Shown piece after piece: positions 1 through 9,101 of a stretch of 64,000 nucleotides of DNA. The notes beneath the pieces were generated by a model. The model saw only the letters and a list, made by a program, of their open reading frames with translations. It was not told where the DNA came from and did no database searches. Position numbers and translations under genes: made by a program. Position 1 is the first letter of the stretch. Every line of letters starts with the position of its first letter. Source of the stretch: JADJPO01 sp963828555 (lineage in GTDB: Bacteria > Actinomycetota > Actinomycetes > Actinomycetales > Kineosporiaceae); NCBI GenBank assembly GCA_963828555.1, contig CAWHEL010000002.1, positions 1,178,001-1,242,000 of the forward strand, in the 5' to 3' direction.

Positions 1-44
1 CAGACAGCGATTATGTGAAGCGATTATGTGAAGCGATTACACCC

Positions 45-738
45 TCAACTGTGAAGAGCCACGTTGGTGACCACGGAGGGGTTGGCGTGCTGGTCGGGCC
101 GGGGTGAGCGCAGGTCGGCGCCGGTGCGCCGGGCGACCCGGGTGAGCACGCCGTCCAGGGCTCGGGCGTTGGCCCCGAGAGGGCCGCGGCGCAACCTGTC
201 CAGGATCTGGGCCAGGTTCATCGGCGCTGTTCCTGCAGGGCCGAAGGGGGTGACCCTAGGAGCTTGGACGCCGTCCTGCTGGGCACGCCGGGCTCCCCGC
301 GCCAGATGGCCGCTCAGCCAGGCGAAGTGGGCGTCGAAGGCTGAGCTCAGCGGCGAGTTCCAGTCGTCGGTGTAGACGTCACGCGCCGCTCGAAGCAGCG
401 CATGCCCGGCGCCGAGGTAGCCGTCCTCAGGGAAGCCCTGCTGGAAGTACTCGTAGCCGGCCCGGTCGATGGCCTGCTCCACCACGTCCCGCGGGTCGGG
501 AGTGGTCGCGGCCCACAGCATCACGTGGGCGATGCCCTCGGCGACCCCCTGGCCGTAGTCCGCGGTGGTCTGCTGGATGGGGCGGCACCAGTTGCACGAG
601 CGACTCGTGGTAGCTCTCGCTGAATCTGGTCTCCACCCGGCGCAGGAGGTGGGCGGCCGACCGGACGGCGGTGGACACCTCGGGGGTCGGGCGGGGTGCC
701 GGACCCATGACCGCACTGCGGTCCGGCGCCAGCGGCAT
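45..738 (-). pseudogene. Globin-like protein, frameshifted
   Basis: Two reading frames join into one helical protein. The first frame starts at ATG 738 behind a GGGGGG ribosome site and runs through SESYHESLVQLVP. The second continues from IQQTTADYGQGVAEG to a stop at 45. The switch falls at the run of four C near 580-590; dropping one C restores a single frame. The second part (FPEDGYLGAGHALLRAARD, then FDAHFAWLSG) resembles the C-terminal half of bacterial single-domain globins. By eye I find no histidine at the proximal haem position just before FPEDGY, so haem binding is doubtful. The last 70 residues form a basic, proline-containing tail. The family call is moderate; decay and sequencing error cannot be told apart. 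Confidence 0.5.
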
Positions 739-925
739 GTCGCCCCCCGTCGATGAACCTCGCGTCCAGGAGCCGCGCGGGGCTTGGTCGGCCGCCGGCG
801 GGTCCACAGATACGTCAGCGCAGCGAAACCGGGCCGAGGCTCCACGAGCGGGACATTGCGAACATAGCGGTCACTCTGGGCTCTACCCAGAGCCGCTCCG
901 TAGTCGCTGGCGAGCCCCTACATCT

Positions 926-996
926 GCTCATACTCCGCGGCGCTGTCGTTCTCGAGGGCTCCAGGTCAGATGTCGACTGCCCCGCGGAGCATGAGC
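926..996. repeat. Inverted repeat, family B copy 1
   Basis: Arms GCTCATACTCCGCGG (926-940) and CCGCGGAGCATGAGC (982-996) pair with one G-U and enclose 41 nt. The same arm core, GCTCAT(G/A)CTCCGC, forms the perfect 26-bp hairpin behind zwf at 59741-59820, so this is one of two copies of an intergenic palindrome. It lies between the globin remnant and the tRNA and may act as a terminator. Confidence 0.6.
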
Positions 997-1065
997 GGCG
1001 CCGTCGCCGGCGCGGGATCTGGGTCGCATCGGGGTTGGTGGAGGTCGTACGCTGGTCCCCGCTCT

Positions 1066-1138
1066 GGGGACGTGGCGCAATTGGTAGCGCACCTGCTTTG
1101 CAAGCAGGGGGTTACGGGTTCGAGTCCCGTCGTCTCCA
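1066..1138 (+). tRNA. tRNA-Ala (UGC)
   Basis: A 73-nt cloverleaf. The acceptor stem GGGGACG pairs with CGTCTCC and includes the G3-U70 pair that identifies alanine tRNAs. The anticodon stem CCTGC/GCAGG encloses the loop TTTGCAA, giving anticodon TGC. The T arm contains GGTTCGAGTCC. The discriminator base is A at 1138, followed by CC but not a full encoded CCA. A strong hairpin follows directly. Confidence 0.97.
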
Positions 1139-1142
1139 CCCA

Positions 1143-1183
1143 GGTCAGAGGCCCTTGGGACGTCGTCCGAAGGGCCTCTGACC
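1143..1183 (+). terminator. Hairpin terminator behind tRNA-Ala
   Basis: Perfect 14-bp inverted repeat, GGTCAGAGGCCCTT (1143-1156) and AAGGGCCTCTGACC (1170-1183), with a 13-nt loop, starting five bases after the tRNA. No T tract follows, which is common for actinobacterial terminators. Confidence 0.75.
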
Positions 1184-1307
1184 ACGAAGTAGTCCAGCGA
1201 AGTATGGCAACCAGTTCCGCACGCACCGCCGACAGAAGCGATCGGGCGGGGCCAGAAACGCGGGGCTAGAGGGTCGGCGGCCATGCCCGAGCCACCGCAC
1301 GCGCCCG

Positions 1308-3152
1308 CTATGTCGCGCGCCGCTGGGCCGCCAGTCCGGCGTCCAGGGCGGCCCGGGCCACGGTGACCTCCGCCCGCTGCGACACCTCAGGAACGCCCAC
1401 CTGCCAGAAGGCCCCGCTCTCCGTCCAGTCATCGGCCCGGACCTTCGAGACGATCACGGTGGTCCGCGCAGCTGACCGCGCCATGTCCAGGGCCTCCCGG
1501 AACTCCGCCAGGCTGGTGACCTGCACACTGAGGGCGCCGAGCGCAGCGGCATGGGCGGCGAAGTCCACCCGCTCCCCCGTCCCCGGCCCGTTCGCGTCGG
1601 CGAGCATGTTGTTGTACGACGCGCCCCCCTGGTTGACCTGAAGGCGCTCGATCACGGCATAGCCCTCGTTGTCGCAGACCACGAGGATGAACTTCGTGCC
1701 CGACAGCACCGACGCGAAGACGTCCGAGTTCAGCATCAGGTACGAACCGTCGCCCACCATGGCGTAGACCTGACCGCGGTCGCGGGCCATGGCCGCGCCC
1801 CACGCGCCGGAGGTCTCGTAGCCCATGCACGAGAAGCCGTACTCGCAGTCGAACGTCGCTATGCCCTTGCTCATCCAGTTGACATTGAGCTCACCCGGGA
1901 GCCCGCCCGCGGCGGTGAGCACGTAGTCCTCGGCCGTGGCCGAGGCGTGCACCTCGCCGACGAGCTGCGCGTAGCTGGGCGGCCAGACGCCGTCGTCGGC
2001 GATCCGGCGGTCGACGAAGGACTGGAGCTCGGCGCGCTGTCGGCCTCCACGGGCCGTCCACGACGGCGGCGCCGTCCATCCTGACAGCGCCTGCAGCAGC
2101 TCCCCGATCGCCTCCCGCGCGTCGGCGACCACAGGTACCGCTCGATGCTTGAGGGCGTCGAAGCGACCGACGTTGACGGCGACGAGCTGCGCGTCGGGCG
2201 CGAACAGCGTCCAGGAGGCCGTGACGAAGTCGTTGAGGCGGGTACCCACAGCGATCACCACATCGGCTTCTGCGGCAAGGGTGTTGGCGGCCACCGCCCC
2301 GGTGACCCCGAGTGGGCCGGCATACCGCGGGTGCTGAGCCAGCAGCGAGGACTTGCCCGCCACCGTCTCGACCACCGGCAGCCCGAGCTCCTCGGCGAAA
2401 GCCGCCAGTTCGGCCTCGGCGCGCGAGTAGTGCACGCCGCCACCGGCGATCACGAGGGGGCGTTCCGCTCCTCGGATGACCTCCGCGGCCCTGCGCACGT
2501 GACCGCGGTCCGGACGCGGACGGGCGATCTCGTGCACCTGCCGGTCGAAGAACGCCAGCGGGTAGTCGTACGCCTCTGCGGCCACGTCCTGCGGCAGCCC
2601 GAGGAAGGCCGGCCCGCAGTCCGCCGGGTCCAGCAGCGTGCCGAGTGCCTGCGGGAGAGCGGAGAGCACCTGGGCCGGGTGCGTGAGCCGGTCCCAGAAG
2701 CGCACGACGGGCCGGAAGGCATCGTTGACGGTGGTCGACGGCGTTCCGACGTGCTCCACCTGCTGCAGGACCGGGTCGGGCAGCCGCGAGTTGAACGTGT
2801 CCCCGGAGATGAAGAGCACAGGTAGCCGGTTCGACATCGCCACGCCGGCAGCGGTCACGAAGTTCGTGGCCCCCGGCCCGATGGACGAGGTGCACACCAT
2901 CACCTGCTGGCGGCGCATGGCCTTCGCGAACGCGGCCGCGGCCAGTCCCATGCCCTGCTCGTTCTGTCCCCGCCAGACGGGGATCTCGTCCCGGTGCGTC
3001 TCGAGTGAATGGCCCAGGCACGTCACGTTGCCATGCCCGAAGATGGCCAGGACGCCCGGAAAGAGAGGCACCTCCACACCATCGACGACGATCCTCTGGG
3101 CGACGAGGTAGCGCACGATGGCCTCGGCCGTGGTGGCTCGTGTGGTCGGCAT
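1308..3152 (-). CDS. iolD: 3D-(3,5/4)-trihydroxycyclohexane-1,2-dione hydrolase
   Basis: ThDP-dependent enzyme that opens the ring of the trihydroxycyclohexanedione made by IolE, giving 5-deoxy-glucuronate in myo-inositol catabolism. The 614-residue protein has the acetolactate-synthase-type layout. The N-terminal pyrimidine-binding domain carries the glutamate region WRGQNEQGMG and SSIGPGATNFVTAAG. A central domain follows. The C-terminal ThDP domain carries GDGSYLMLNSDV and DNEGYAVIERLQ. I chose ATG 3152, just after AGGTGAG and two bases past the upstream stop; an ATG at 3218 would overlap that gene by 64 bases. It is the last gene of the six-gene iol operon. Confidence 0.93.
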   Translation of the reverse strand: MPTTRATTAEAIVRYLVAQRIVVDGVEVPLFPGVLAIFGHGNVTCLGHSLETHRDEIPVWRGQNEQGMGLAAAAFAKAMRRQQVMVCTSSIGPGATNFVTAAGVAMSNRLPVLFISGDTFNSRLPDPVLQQVEHVGTPSTTVNDAFRPVVRFWDRLTHPAQVLSALPQALGTLLDPADCGPAFLGLPQDVAAEAYDYPLAFFDRQVHEIARPRPDRGHVRRAAEVIRGAERPLVIAGGGVHYSRAEAELAAFAEELGLPVVETVAGKSSLLAQHPRYAGPLGVTGAVAANTLAAEADVVIAVGTRLNDFVTASWTLFAPDAQLVAVNVGRFDALKHRAVPVVADAREAIGELLQALSGWTAPPSWTARGGRQRAELQSFVDRRIADDGVWPPSYAQLVGEVHASATAEDYVLTAAGGLPGELNVNWMSKGIATFDCEYGFSCMGYETSGAWGAAMARDRGQVYAMVGDGSYLMLNSDVFASVLSGTKFILVVCDNEGYAVIERLQVNQGGASYNNMLADANGPGTGERVDFAAHAAALGALSVQVTSLAEFREALDMARSAARTTVIVSKVRADDWTESGAFWQVGVPEVSQRAEVTVARAALDAGLAAQRRAT

Positions 3153-3154
3153 GC

Positions 3155-4348
3155 TCACCTGCTTGCTCCGTCCTCGATCGCCAGGTCCCGGACCGGTTGC
3201 CACGCGCGCGTTCTCCACGAATCGATGAGCGCCTGCTGGACGCTGACGACCTCGACCGCCTCACGGAAACCAGGCGAGAACCGGGTGCCGTGCGTCAGGC
3301 TCTCGAGGAACGAGTAGTCCTCGATCGCCACCAGGTCCTCGAAACCGATCGGGTTGGCCTGCCCCGGTACGAACGCCCCGTGGAACGGGAACCGGTCACC
3401 GCCGAAGACGGTGGTGTAACCGCTGTCGGCTCCCGGACCCGACCGATACACCTGCAACTCGTTGAGACGCTCCAGGTTCCAGGACAGGGCTCCCTTGGTG
3501 CCGTAGACCTCGAAGGCGTTCTGGCTCTCCGGACCCACCAAGGTGCGGCTGCATTCGAACGTGCCGGTCGCGCCCGAGGAGAACCGGCACAGCATGGACG
3601 CGAAGTCCTCGTTCTCGACCGCTCCGTGGGCATCCTGCGGCTTTCCCCGACCGTAGTGACCGGTGGCGGTGGTCGGGAGCGGTCGATGCGTGATCGTGGT
3701 GGCCCTCATCCCGACGACCTCGCAGATACTGCCGACCAGGAAGTGGGCCAGCGACACCGAGTGGCTGAGTACGTCACTCGTGACCCCGTATCCGGCCTGG
3801 TCGAACATGAACCGCCAGGTGAGCAGGCCCAGCTCGTCGCTGCCGTACATCGACAGGAAACGGCCACGGTAGTGCGTGATCTCACCCAGCTCACCCGAGG
3901 CGATCAGGTCGCGCGCGTGCAGCACCAACGGCGCCCAGAGGTAGTTGTACCCCACGCCGGTGGCCACTCCGGCCGCCTGCGCCGCACGCAGGGCCTGGAC
4001 CGTCTGCCCGGGCTTCCCCCCGATCGGTTTCTCGCTGAAGACCGCCTTGCCGGCCGCGCACGCCGCCTCGATCATCGGCACGTGCAGCATGTTGGGTGCG
4101 GTCACCCAGACGGCGTCGACGTCCGGTGCCGCGACGGCCTCACGCCAGTCCTCGACGGCGCGTTCGAAGCCGAAGTCCCGCACGGAGCGCTCGCGGCGCT
4201 CGGGCGCCGTGTCGGCGCAGACCACCAGGCGGGGGTCGAACGAGCGATCCGGGAACAGGGACGGGATGCGCAGCGCAGAGCGGCTGTGGGCCTGGCCCAT
4301 CCAGCCCAGGCCCAGAACGGCGATGCCGATGCGTCGGGGCGCGGTCAT
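3155..4348 (-). CDS. Gfo/Idh/MocA-family dehydrogenase in the iol operon
   Basis: 397-residue NAD(P)-dependent oxidoreductase. The Rossmann domain begins with IAVLGLGWMGQAHS and has the EKPIGG motif, whose lysine normally takes part in catalysis near residue 110. The C-terminal domain is the usual alpha/beta oxidoreductase fold. Its place between iolB and iolD suggests it oxidises an inositol isomer or a related sugar. A separate, shorter dehydrogenase is divergent at 8092, and the two are clearly different proteins. The start ATG overlaps the iolB stop by four bases (ATGA) and has a GGAGGAACG ribosome site. The exact substrate (myo-, scyllo- or chiro-inositol) cannot be read from the sequence. 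Confidence 0.85.
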   Translation of the reverse strand: MTAPRRIGIAVLGLGWMGQAHSRSALRIPSLFPDRSFDPRLVVCADTAPERRERSVRDFGFERAVEDWREAVAAPDVDAVWVTAPNMLHVPMIEAACAAGKAVFSEKPIGGKPGQTVQALRAAQAAGVATGVGYNYLWAPLVLHARDLIASGELGEITHYRGRFLSMYGSDELGLLTWRFMFDQAGYGVTSDVLSHSVSLAHFLVGSICEVVGMRATTITHRPLPTTATGHYGRGKPQDAHGAVENEDFASMLCRFSSGATGTFECSRTLVGPESQNAFEVYGTKGALSWNLERLNELQVYRSGPGADSGYTTVFGGDRFPFHGAFVPGQANPIGFEDLVAIEDYSFLESLTHGTRFSPGFREAVEVVSVQQALIDSWRTRAWQPVRDLAIEDGASR

Positions 4349-5238
4349 TCGTTCCTCCTTCGGCCGGCAGCCGAGGTCCAGGGAAGCCGAGGGTCGTGAG
4401 GTTGGTCTGCCCAGGACTGGCGGATCCAGTGGTGGTCCGGATCGTCACAGAAGGACATCGTCCGGTTCTCGCCCGGCCCGGCGAGGACGTTCAGGAAGTA
4501 CATCGGGTACTCGGGCGGCGCGACCGTGGGGCCGTGAAAACCCTCGGGTACCAGGTAGACGTCGCCGTCGCGGATGGTGACCGTCTCGTCGACGGAGCCG
4601 TCGACCGTGTACACGTGGAACAGCCCCTGGCCGAGGGGGTCACCGTGCGGTGACTCCTGCCGGCCGATGCGGAAGTAGTAGATCTCCTCGTTGGTCACCG
4701 GGCAGTCCGCGATGCCGTCGTGCCGGTGCGGCGGCCAGGACGACCAGTTCCCGCCTGGTGTGATCACCTCGCAGACGTTGATCCGGTCAGCGCCCTCGAA
4801 CGAATCCGGGGTCGCGATGTTCGTCACCTGCCGGGTGGCTCGACCGGCGCCCCGCACCTCGACCGGCACGTCGGTGGCCGCCACGCGGGCGACCGGGAAG
4901 TGCTGCCGCGCCCGCGCGGTGCACACGGCGACCTCCCCCGACTCCCCCGTGATCGTCATGGTCGAGCCGACCGGCGCGTACAACCAGTCGGAGACCGCCG
5001 CGAACACCCCTTCTCGACCGGCGAGCCGGTGCGGAGCGCCGTCAACGGTCACCGTCACGTCACGGGCCGACAGCGGCACGACGACGGCCTCATCGGCGGT
5101 CAGGTCGACGTGCAGCGTGTCGCCGGTGCCAAGCGTGACCACCCGCAGACCGCTGTACGCCCAGCCCGCGTCCTCCGGTGTGACCTCCAGATCGGCCGTG
5201 CCTGAGCCCGACTGCCCTGACGGTCGATGCCAGCTCAT
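4345..5238 (-). CDS. iolB: 5-deoxy-glucuronate isomerase
   Basis: Converts 5-deoxy-glucuronate to 2-deoxy-5-keto-gluconate. The 297-residue protein is a bicupin. The second cupin carries SWPPHRHDG and, further on, EEIYYFRI, the His/Glu metal-binding pattern of IolB; later comes DGDVYLVPEGFHGPT. The start at ATG 5238 overlaps the stop of the aldolase-fold gene (ATGA), and its own stop overlaps the next start, so translation is coupled on both sides. A longer open frame extends upstream but reads through the preceding gene in the wrong frame. Confidence 0.93.
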   Translation of the reverse strand: MSWHRPSGQSGSGTADLEVTPEDAGWAYSGLRVVTLGTGDTLHVDLTADEAVVVPLSARDVTVTVDGAPHRLAGREGVFAAVSDWLYAPVGSTMTITGESGEVAVCTARARQHFPVARVAATDVPVEVRGAGRATRQVTNIATPDSFEGADRINVCEVITPGGNWSSWPPHRHDGIADCPVTNEEIYYFRIGRQESPHGDPLGQGLFHVYTVDGSVDETVTIRDGDVYLVPEGFHGPTVAPPEYPMYFLNVLAGPGENRTMSFCDDPDHHWIRQSWADQPHDPRLPWTSAAGRRRNE

Positions 5239-6137
5239 CGCGCACCCTCGTGCACGATTCGGGCGGCGTGCCCGACGGCCTGCTCCGGGTCGCCCCGGTG
5301 GGGGTAGAGCAAGGCTCGTCCAGCGACCAGGCCCCGAACGTTCGGCTCGCGCATGGAGGACTCCCATCTGTCGAAGGTCCGGTCGGCGTCCGCACCCGGG
5401 TCTCCGCCGAGCATCAGTACGGGCAGAGTCGTGGACGCGGCGACCTCCGCCATCCGGTCGCTGCCAGGGATCTTGAGCCAGGTGTAGGCGGACGAGGATC
5501 CCAGGCCGGAGGCGATCGCCACCACCTTGATCAGTTGCTCGTCCGAGCGGTCGAGCGTCGCGCGGCCAGAGTCGTCCGTGAGGTAAGGCAGCGGCTCGAG
5601 CATGCACATGATCCGCCGATCCGCCAGCTGCGTGATGGTGGCGGCGACGCTCTCGATGGTCCGGGCCACACCGGGATCGGCATGGTCGATGCGCAACAGC
5701 ATCTTCCCGCCGTCCAGGCCGCACGCCTCGACGTGGTCCACGTCGTAGGCGGTCTGCCGGTCGTCCAGCTCCCATCGGGCGCCGATGATGCCGCCGCGGT
5801 TCATGGTGCCGATCGCCAGCCGCCCCTCGATCGCACCGAGCCAGGCGAGCTCCTCCAGGATGTCGGCGCTGGCCAGCACGCCGTCGACCCCGGGGACGGC
5901 GAGCGCACGCACGAGTCGATCCAGCAGTGTGTAGCGGTCCGCGACGGCGAGGGGGTCCGCCCCGACCGCGAGCATCCCGCGGGCTGTGTGGTCGGCCGCG
6001 AGGATCAGCAGGCGACCGTCGTCGCCGACGATGCTGCGTCTGCGCCGTCCCACGAGAGCTGACCGCAGGGAACCGGGCTCGAAGATGCGGGCCTCGATGA
6101 GGGCTCGGTACCGAGCAGGGTCGAGGGGCTCGCTCAC
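5235..6137 (-). CDS. Aldolase-fold (beta/alpha)8 protein of the inositol cluster
   Basis: 300-residue TIM-barrel protein of the kind that follows iolC in the Corynebacterium glutamicum inositol cluster (Cgl0158 family). The segment SSAYTWLKIPGS holds a lysine placed like the Schiff-base lysine of class I aldolases, and MLGGDPGADADRTFDRW forms the phosphate-binding end. No IolJ-type class II aldolase is seen in the window, so this gene may cleave 2-deoxy-5-keto-gluconate 6-phosphate; that role is inferred. Translation starts at GTG 6137 behind GAGGGGG, overlapping the iolC stop as GTGA. Confidence 0.8.
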   Translation of the reverse strand: MSEPLDPARYRALIEARIFEPGSLRSALVGRRRRSIVGDDGRLLILAADHTARGMLAVGADPLAVADRYTLLDRLVRALAVPGVDGVLASADILEELAWLGAIEGRLAIGTMNRGGIIGARWELDDRQTAYDVDHVEACGLDGGKMLLRIDHADPGVARTIESVAATITQLADRRIMCMLEPLPYLTDDSGRATLDRSDEQLIKVVAIASGLGSSSAYTWLKIPGSDRMAEVAASTTLPVLMLGGDPGADADRTFDRWESSMREPNVRGLVAGRALLYPHRGDPEQAVGHAARIVHEGAR

Positions 6138-7078
6138 GGTGCCCCCTCGGCGACCAGGGTCTGCAGCTCGGTGAGGGACGGCATCGCGTCGGCGCAGGTG
6201 AGGCGGGTGGCCACGAGCGCTCCTGCCGCGTTGGCGAACCTGCCGATCCGGGATATGTCCCAGCCTTCGATCAGACCGTGTGCCAGCACTCCCCCGAGGG
6301 CGTCGCCGGCTCCGAGGCCGCACATGACCTCGACCGGAATCGGGGCGATGCGCCATCGACCTCCGGGGCTTGCCAGCAGCACACCATCGCCCCCGAGCTT
6401 CACGATCGCCAGGCCGACGCCGGCCGACAGCAGCGCGTCGGCGGCGACGTCGGGATCGCCCGTGCCTATGGCCATCTCGCACTCGTCACGGTTGCCCACC
6501 ACGACCGTGGACGACCCGATGGCCGCCTGGGCAGCCCGTCGTGCGTTCGCGACGTCACCCCAGAGTGCAGGCCGGAAGTCCAGGTCAAGCACCGTGTGCG
6601 TCGCCCGGTCCCGCTGCTCCAGCCACGCCTCGGTCGCCCGGGCGGTGGATCCCTGTGCCAGAGCCGCGTGGCTGATCCACAGCAAGGGACAGCTCCGGAC
6701 GACGGTGGTCGGCAGGTCCGTCTCGACAAGCGTGGTGTCTGGTGCCGCGACGTCCCGGTAGAAGGCGATCTGCGGCGACTCGGGCGGATCCAGGGCGATC
6801 AACGCCAGCGGGGTCCGCCCACCGGCCTGGACGCCGATGAACTGCGTGCCTACTCCCCACTCCGCCAGGCGCGCGCGCACGTAGTCACCGAAACCGTCGG
6901 ATCCCACTTTGGTCACCACGGCGGCTCGACGACCCAGGCGGGCCGCGGCCACCGCCACGTTGGTGGGGCTGCCGCCCACCGACTTGGTGAAGGACTGCTG
7001 GCGGTCGAATCCGACGCCCCGCTCCGAGGCGTACAGATCGACGCTGACGCGGCCTACGCAGATGACGTCGGGAAGCAT
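6134..7078 (-). CDS. iolC: 5-dehydro-2-deoxygluconokinase
   Basis: PfkB/ribokinase-family kinase of 314 residues that phosphorylates 2-deoxy-5-keto-gluconate at O6. The N-terminal glycine pair motif is in SVGGSPTNVAVAAARLG, and the C-terminal anion-hole signature is CGLGAGDALGGVLAHG, with the catalytic aspartate in GAGD. VVGNRDECEMAIG is the conserved central stretch of IolC-type kinases. The gene lies seven bases after iolE and overlaps the next gene by four bases. Confidence 0.9.
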   Translation of the reverse strand: MLPDVICVGRVSVDLYASERGVGFDRQQSFTKSVGGSPTNVAVAAARLGRRAAVVTKVGSDGFGDYVRARLAEWGVGTQFIGVQAGGRTPLALIALDPPESPQIAFYRDVAAPDTTLVETDLPTTVVRSCPLLWISHAALAQGSTARATEAWLEQRDRATHTVLDLDFRPALWGDVANARRAAQAAIGSSTVVVGNRDECEMAIGTGDPDVAADALLSAGVGLAIVKLGGDGVLLASPGGRWRIAPIPVEVMCGLGAGDALGGVLAHGLIEGWDISRIGRFANAAGALVATRLTCADAMPSLTELQTLVAEGAP

Positions 7079-7085
7079 CGCGGCG

Positions 7086-7985
7086 TCAACCGGCGAGGCT
7101 CGGAGCGACGACGTCTGCCAGATACTGCAACGACGTCGTCACCTGGCGGATGGGGCCGTCACCCTCGGAGGGCAGCCCGTCGGTGATCGCCGTGTCCTGC
7201 TCGATGACGTACCAGCCCCGATAGCCGGATCGCTCCAGGGTCTGGATGACGCCGGCGATGTCGACATCGCCCTGGCCGAGCGGAGTGAACAGCCCGTTCT
7301 GGGTGGCCTGCATCAGGGAGACTTCTCGGCGTAGGACGGCGGGCGCCAGATCGAGACGCACGTCCTTGAGGTGCACGTGGCCCACTCGCTCCATCGCGTC
7401 CTTCGCGAACCGCACAGGATCCACGCCGCCGATCGCGAGATGACCTGTGTCCAGGCAGAAATCGACGTCACAGGAGTCGAGGATGCGGTCCACATCGTCA
7501 GCAGTCTCGACCAACGTCTGTACGTGCGGGTGGAGGACCTGCCGCAGATCGTGCTCCGCGCAGATGTCGTCCACGACGCCCAGCATCGTGACCAGGTGGC
7601 GCCGTTCAGCTGCGCTGAGCGACCGCGGCACCGACCACTCCGGGTCGAGCACCACAGCCGTCACGAACACGCTGGCGCCTGCCTGCTGCATCAGCTCTGC
7701 CGCCGCCCTCGCCTGGGCAATCGTTGAGGTGTACATCGCCGGATCGTGCAGCACGACCGGGGTGAAGCCGCCCAGTAGAGTCATCCCGAACTCGCCGAGC
7801 ACCCGTGTCACCTGCCGCGGGTCCTCGGGCAGGAAGCCGGGCGCCCCGAGTTCGGTAGCGGTCAGCCCCAACCCGGACATCTCGCTGAGCACCCGCCCCG
7901 TGGGCAGCATCGCCCCCCAGCCGGGGACTTCGCAGATTCCCCAGGAGATGGGTGCCGAGGCGACGCGGTCGAGGAGATCAGTCAC
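7086..7985 (-). CDS. iolE: Myo-inosose-2 dehydratase / sugar isomerase-type TIM barrel
   Basis: First gene of the inositol operon; 299 residues of the xylose isomerase-like TIM-barrel family. Metal-ligand segments are visible: LHPHVQTLVE, CLDTGHLAIGG, VGHVHLKDV and the terminal YVIEQD. IolE dehydrates 2-keto-myo-inositol to the diketone used by IolD. I chose GTG 7985, which follows AAAGGGCTGGGCC. An ATG at 8033 is also in frame, but it would place the LacI-type operator at 8000-8013 inside the coding region. IolE and IolH are similar folds; position in the operon favours IolE. Confidence 0.85.
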   Translation of the reverse strand: MTDLLDRVASAPISWGICEVPGWGAMLPTGRVLSEMSGLGLTATELGAPGFLPEDPRQVTRVLGEFGMTLLGGFTPVVLHDPAMYTSTIAQARAAAELMQQAGASVFVTAVVLDPEWSVPRSLSAAERRHLVTMLGVVDDICAEHDLRQVLHPHVQTLVETADDVDRILDSCDVDFCLDTGHLAIGGVDPVRFAKDAMERVGHVHLKDVRLDLAPAVLRREVSLMQATQNGLFTPLGQGDVDIAGVIQTLERSGYRGWYVIEQDTAITDGLPSEGDGPIRQVTTSLQYLADVVAPSLAG

Positions 7986-7999
7986 GGCCCAGCCCTTTG

Positions 8000-8013
8000 T
8001 TGGAGCGTTCCAA
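8000..8013. promoter_or_regulatory. LacI-family operator between iolE and the divergent dehydrogenase
   Basis: TTGGAGCGTTCCAA is a near-perfect 14-bp palindrome with a central CG step and one mismatch, the classic shape of a LacI/GalR site. It lies 15 bases before the iolE start and 79 bases before the divergent dehydrogenase, so one bound repressor could shut both transcripts. The LacI gene at 9102 is the obvious candidate regulator. Confidence 0.7.
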
Positions 8014-8091
8014 TTCGGCTCGGATCGTGTCACACTGGCGCCTCGCTACGCAATGCTGAATGGCCACGGTGACTGAGGAGATCGAGACGGT

Positions 8092-9096
8092 ATGAGGATC
8101 GCGGTGATCGGCGCCGGGCGCATGGGGGCCATCCGCGTGGAGGACCTGGCCGCCGATCCCCGCGTGCACGAGGTGCTGGTCGCCAACCGGACCGAGGCGC
8201 GCGCCGCGGAGTTGGCGGAGCGATTCGGCGTCCGGTCCCTGCCGTTGTCCGCGCTCGAGGACGTCGACGTCGACGGCACGGTCGTCGCCCTGGCGACAGC
8301 CGCGCACGGAGATCAACTGGCCCGCGTTCTCAGCCGGGGGCGACCCGCGCTCTGCGAGAAGCCGATCGCCCTTACCCTGGCCGACACCCAGTCGGCCATC
8401 GCGCGGGCCGAGCAGGAGGGGGCCACCCTGCAGATCGGGTTCCAGCGCCGGTTCGATACCGGGATCCGCGCTGTCCGAGACCATATCGCCGGTGGCAGGC
8501 TGGGCACCCTCTACACACTTCGCCTGCTGTCGCACGACCACACTCCCTCGACCCCGGAGTTCCTCGCCGGAAGTGGTGGCATCTTCCGCGACCTGCACGT
8601 GCACGACCTCGACCTTGTCCGGTGGCTGACCGGTGAGCAGATAGCAACGGTGTTCGCGACCTCAGCCGTGCGCGCCCATCCGCAGTACGCCGAGTTCGAC
8701 GACGCCGACGTGAGCCTGATCCATGCCGTCACCACGAGCGGAGTGCAAGTGTCCGTGCACGGCGCCCGGCACGATGCCCTCGGGCACGACGTCCGGCTCG
8801 AGGCGTTGGGATCCGCGGACTCCGTCGCGACCGGACTCAACCACCGCACCCCCCTGCGGTCACTCGATGAGGATCTGGGCACGAACGCGGCGCCGTATGT
8901 CGGGTTCGTCGACCGGTTCCGCGATGCCTTCCGGCGCGAGACCGCGGCCTTCGTCAGCCTGGTCACCGGAGAGGGCACCAACCCGTGTCCGCCGGAGGCC
9001 GCGCTGGAGAGCCTGCGAGCGGCGATCGCCTGCGAGCGGTCGGTGGCGACCGGGGCGGTGGTCCGCGTCGCGGACATCCACCCCACGGACCGGTAG
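8092..9096 (+). CDS. Inositol 2-dehydrogenase-like oxidoreductase
   Basis: 334-residue Gfo/Idh/MocA oxidoreductase close to the IolG length. The start MRIAVIGAGRMGAIRVEDL is the NAD-binding glycine loop; CEKPIAL holds the catalytic lysine. The catalytic Asp/His pair is in FRDLHVHDLDLVRWLTG. It probably oxidises myo-inositol to 2-keto-myo-inositol, the first pathway step, making it the best IolG candidate here. It is divergent from the iol operon and followed five bases later by the LacI gene. ATG 8092 has GAGGAG about 11 bases upstream. Confidence 0.87.
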   Translation: MRIAVIGAGRMGAIRVEDLAADPRVHEVLVANRTEARAAELAERFGVRSLPLSALEDVDVDGTVVALATAAHGDQLARVLSRGRPALCEKPIALTLADTQSAIARAEQEGATLQIGFQRRFDTGIRAVRDHIAGGRLGTLYTLRLLSHDHTPSTPEFLAGSGGIFRDLHVHDLDLVRWLTGEQIATVFATSAVRAHPQYAEFDDADVSLIHAVTTSGVQVSVHGARHDALGHDVRLEALGSADSVATGLNHRTPLRSLDEDLGTNAAPYVGFVDRFRDAFRRETAAFVSLVTGEGTNPCPPEAALESLRAAIACERSVATGAVVRVADIHPTDR

Positions 9097-9101
9097 CCGC
9101 C

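Noticed and set aside
1066..1183. tRNA-Ala as an integration site with a genomic island
   Set aside because: No integrase and no repeated tRNA 3' end were found; the neighbouring inositol operon looks like ordinary chromosome.
1891..3264. Long open frame over iolD in another register
   Set aside because: It is rich in Arg/Pro/Gly with no domain and mirrors the GC-rich third positions of iolD, whose own frame has all ThDP motifs.
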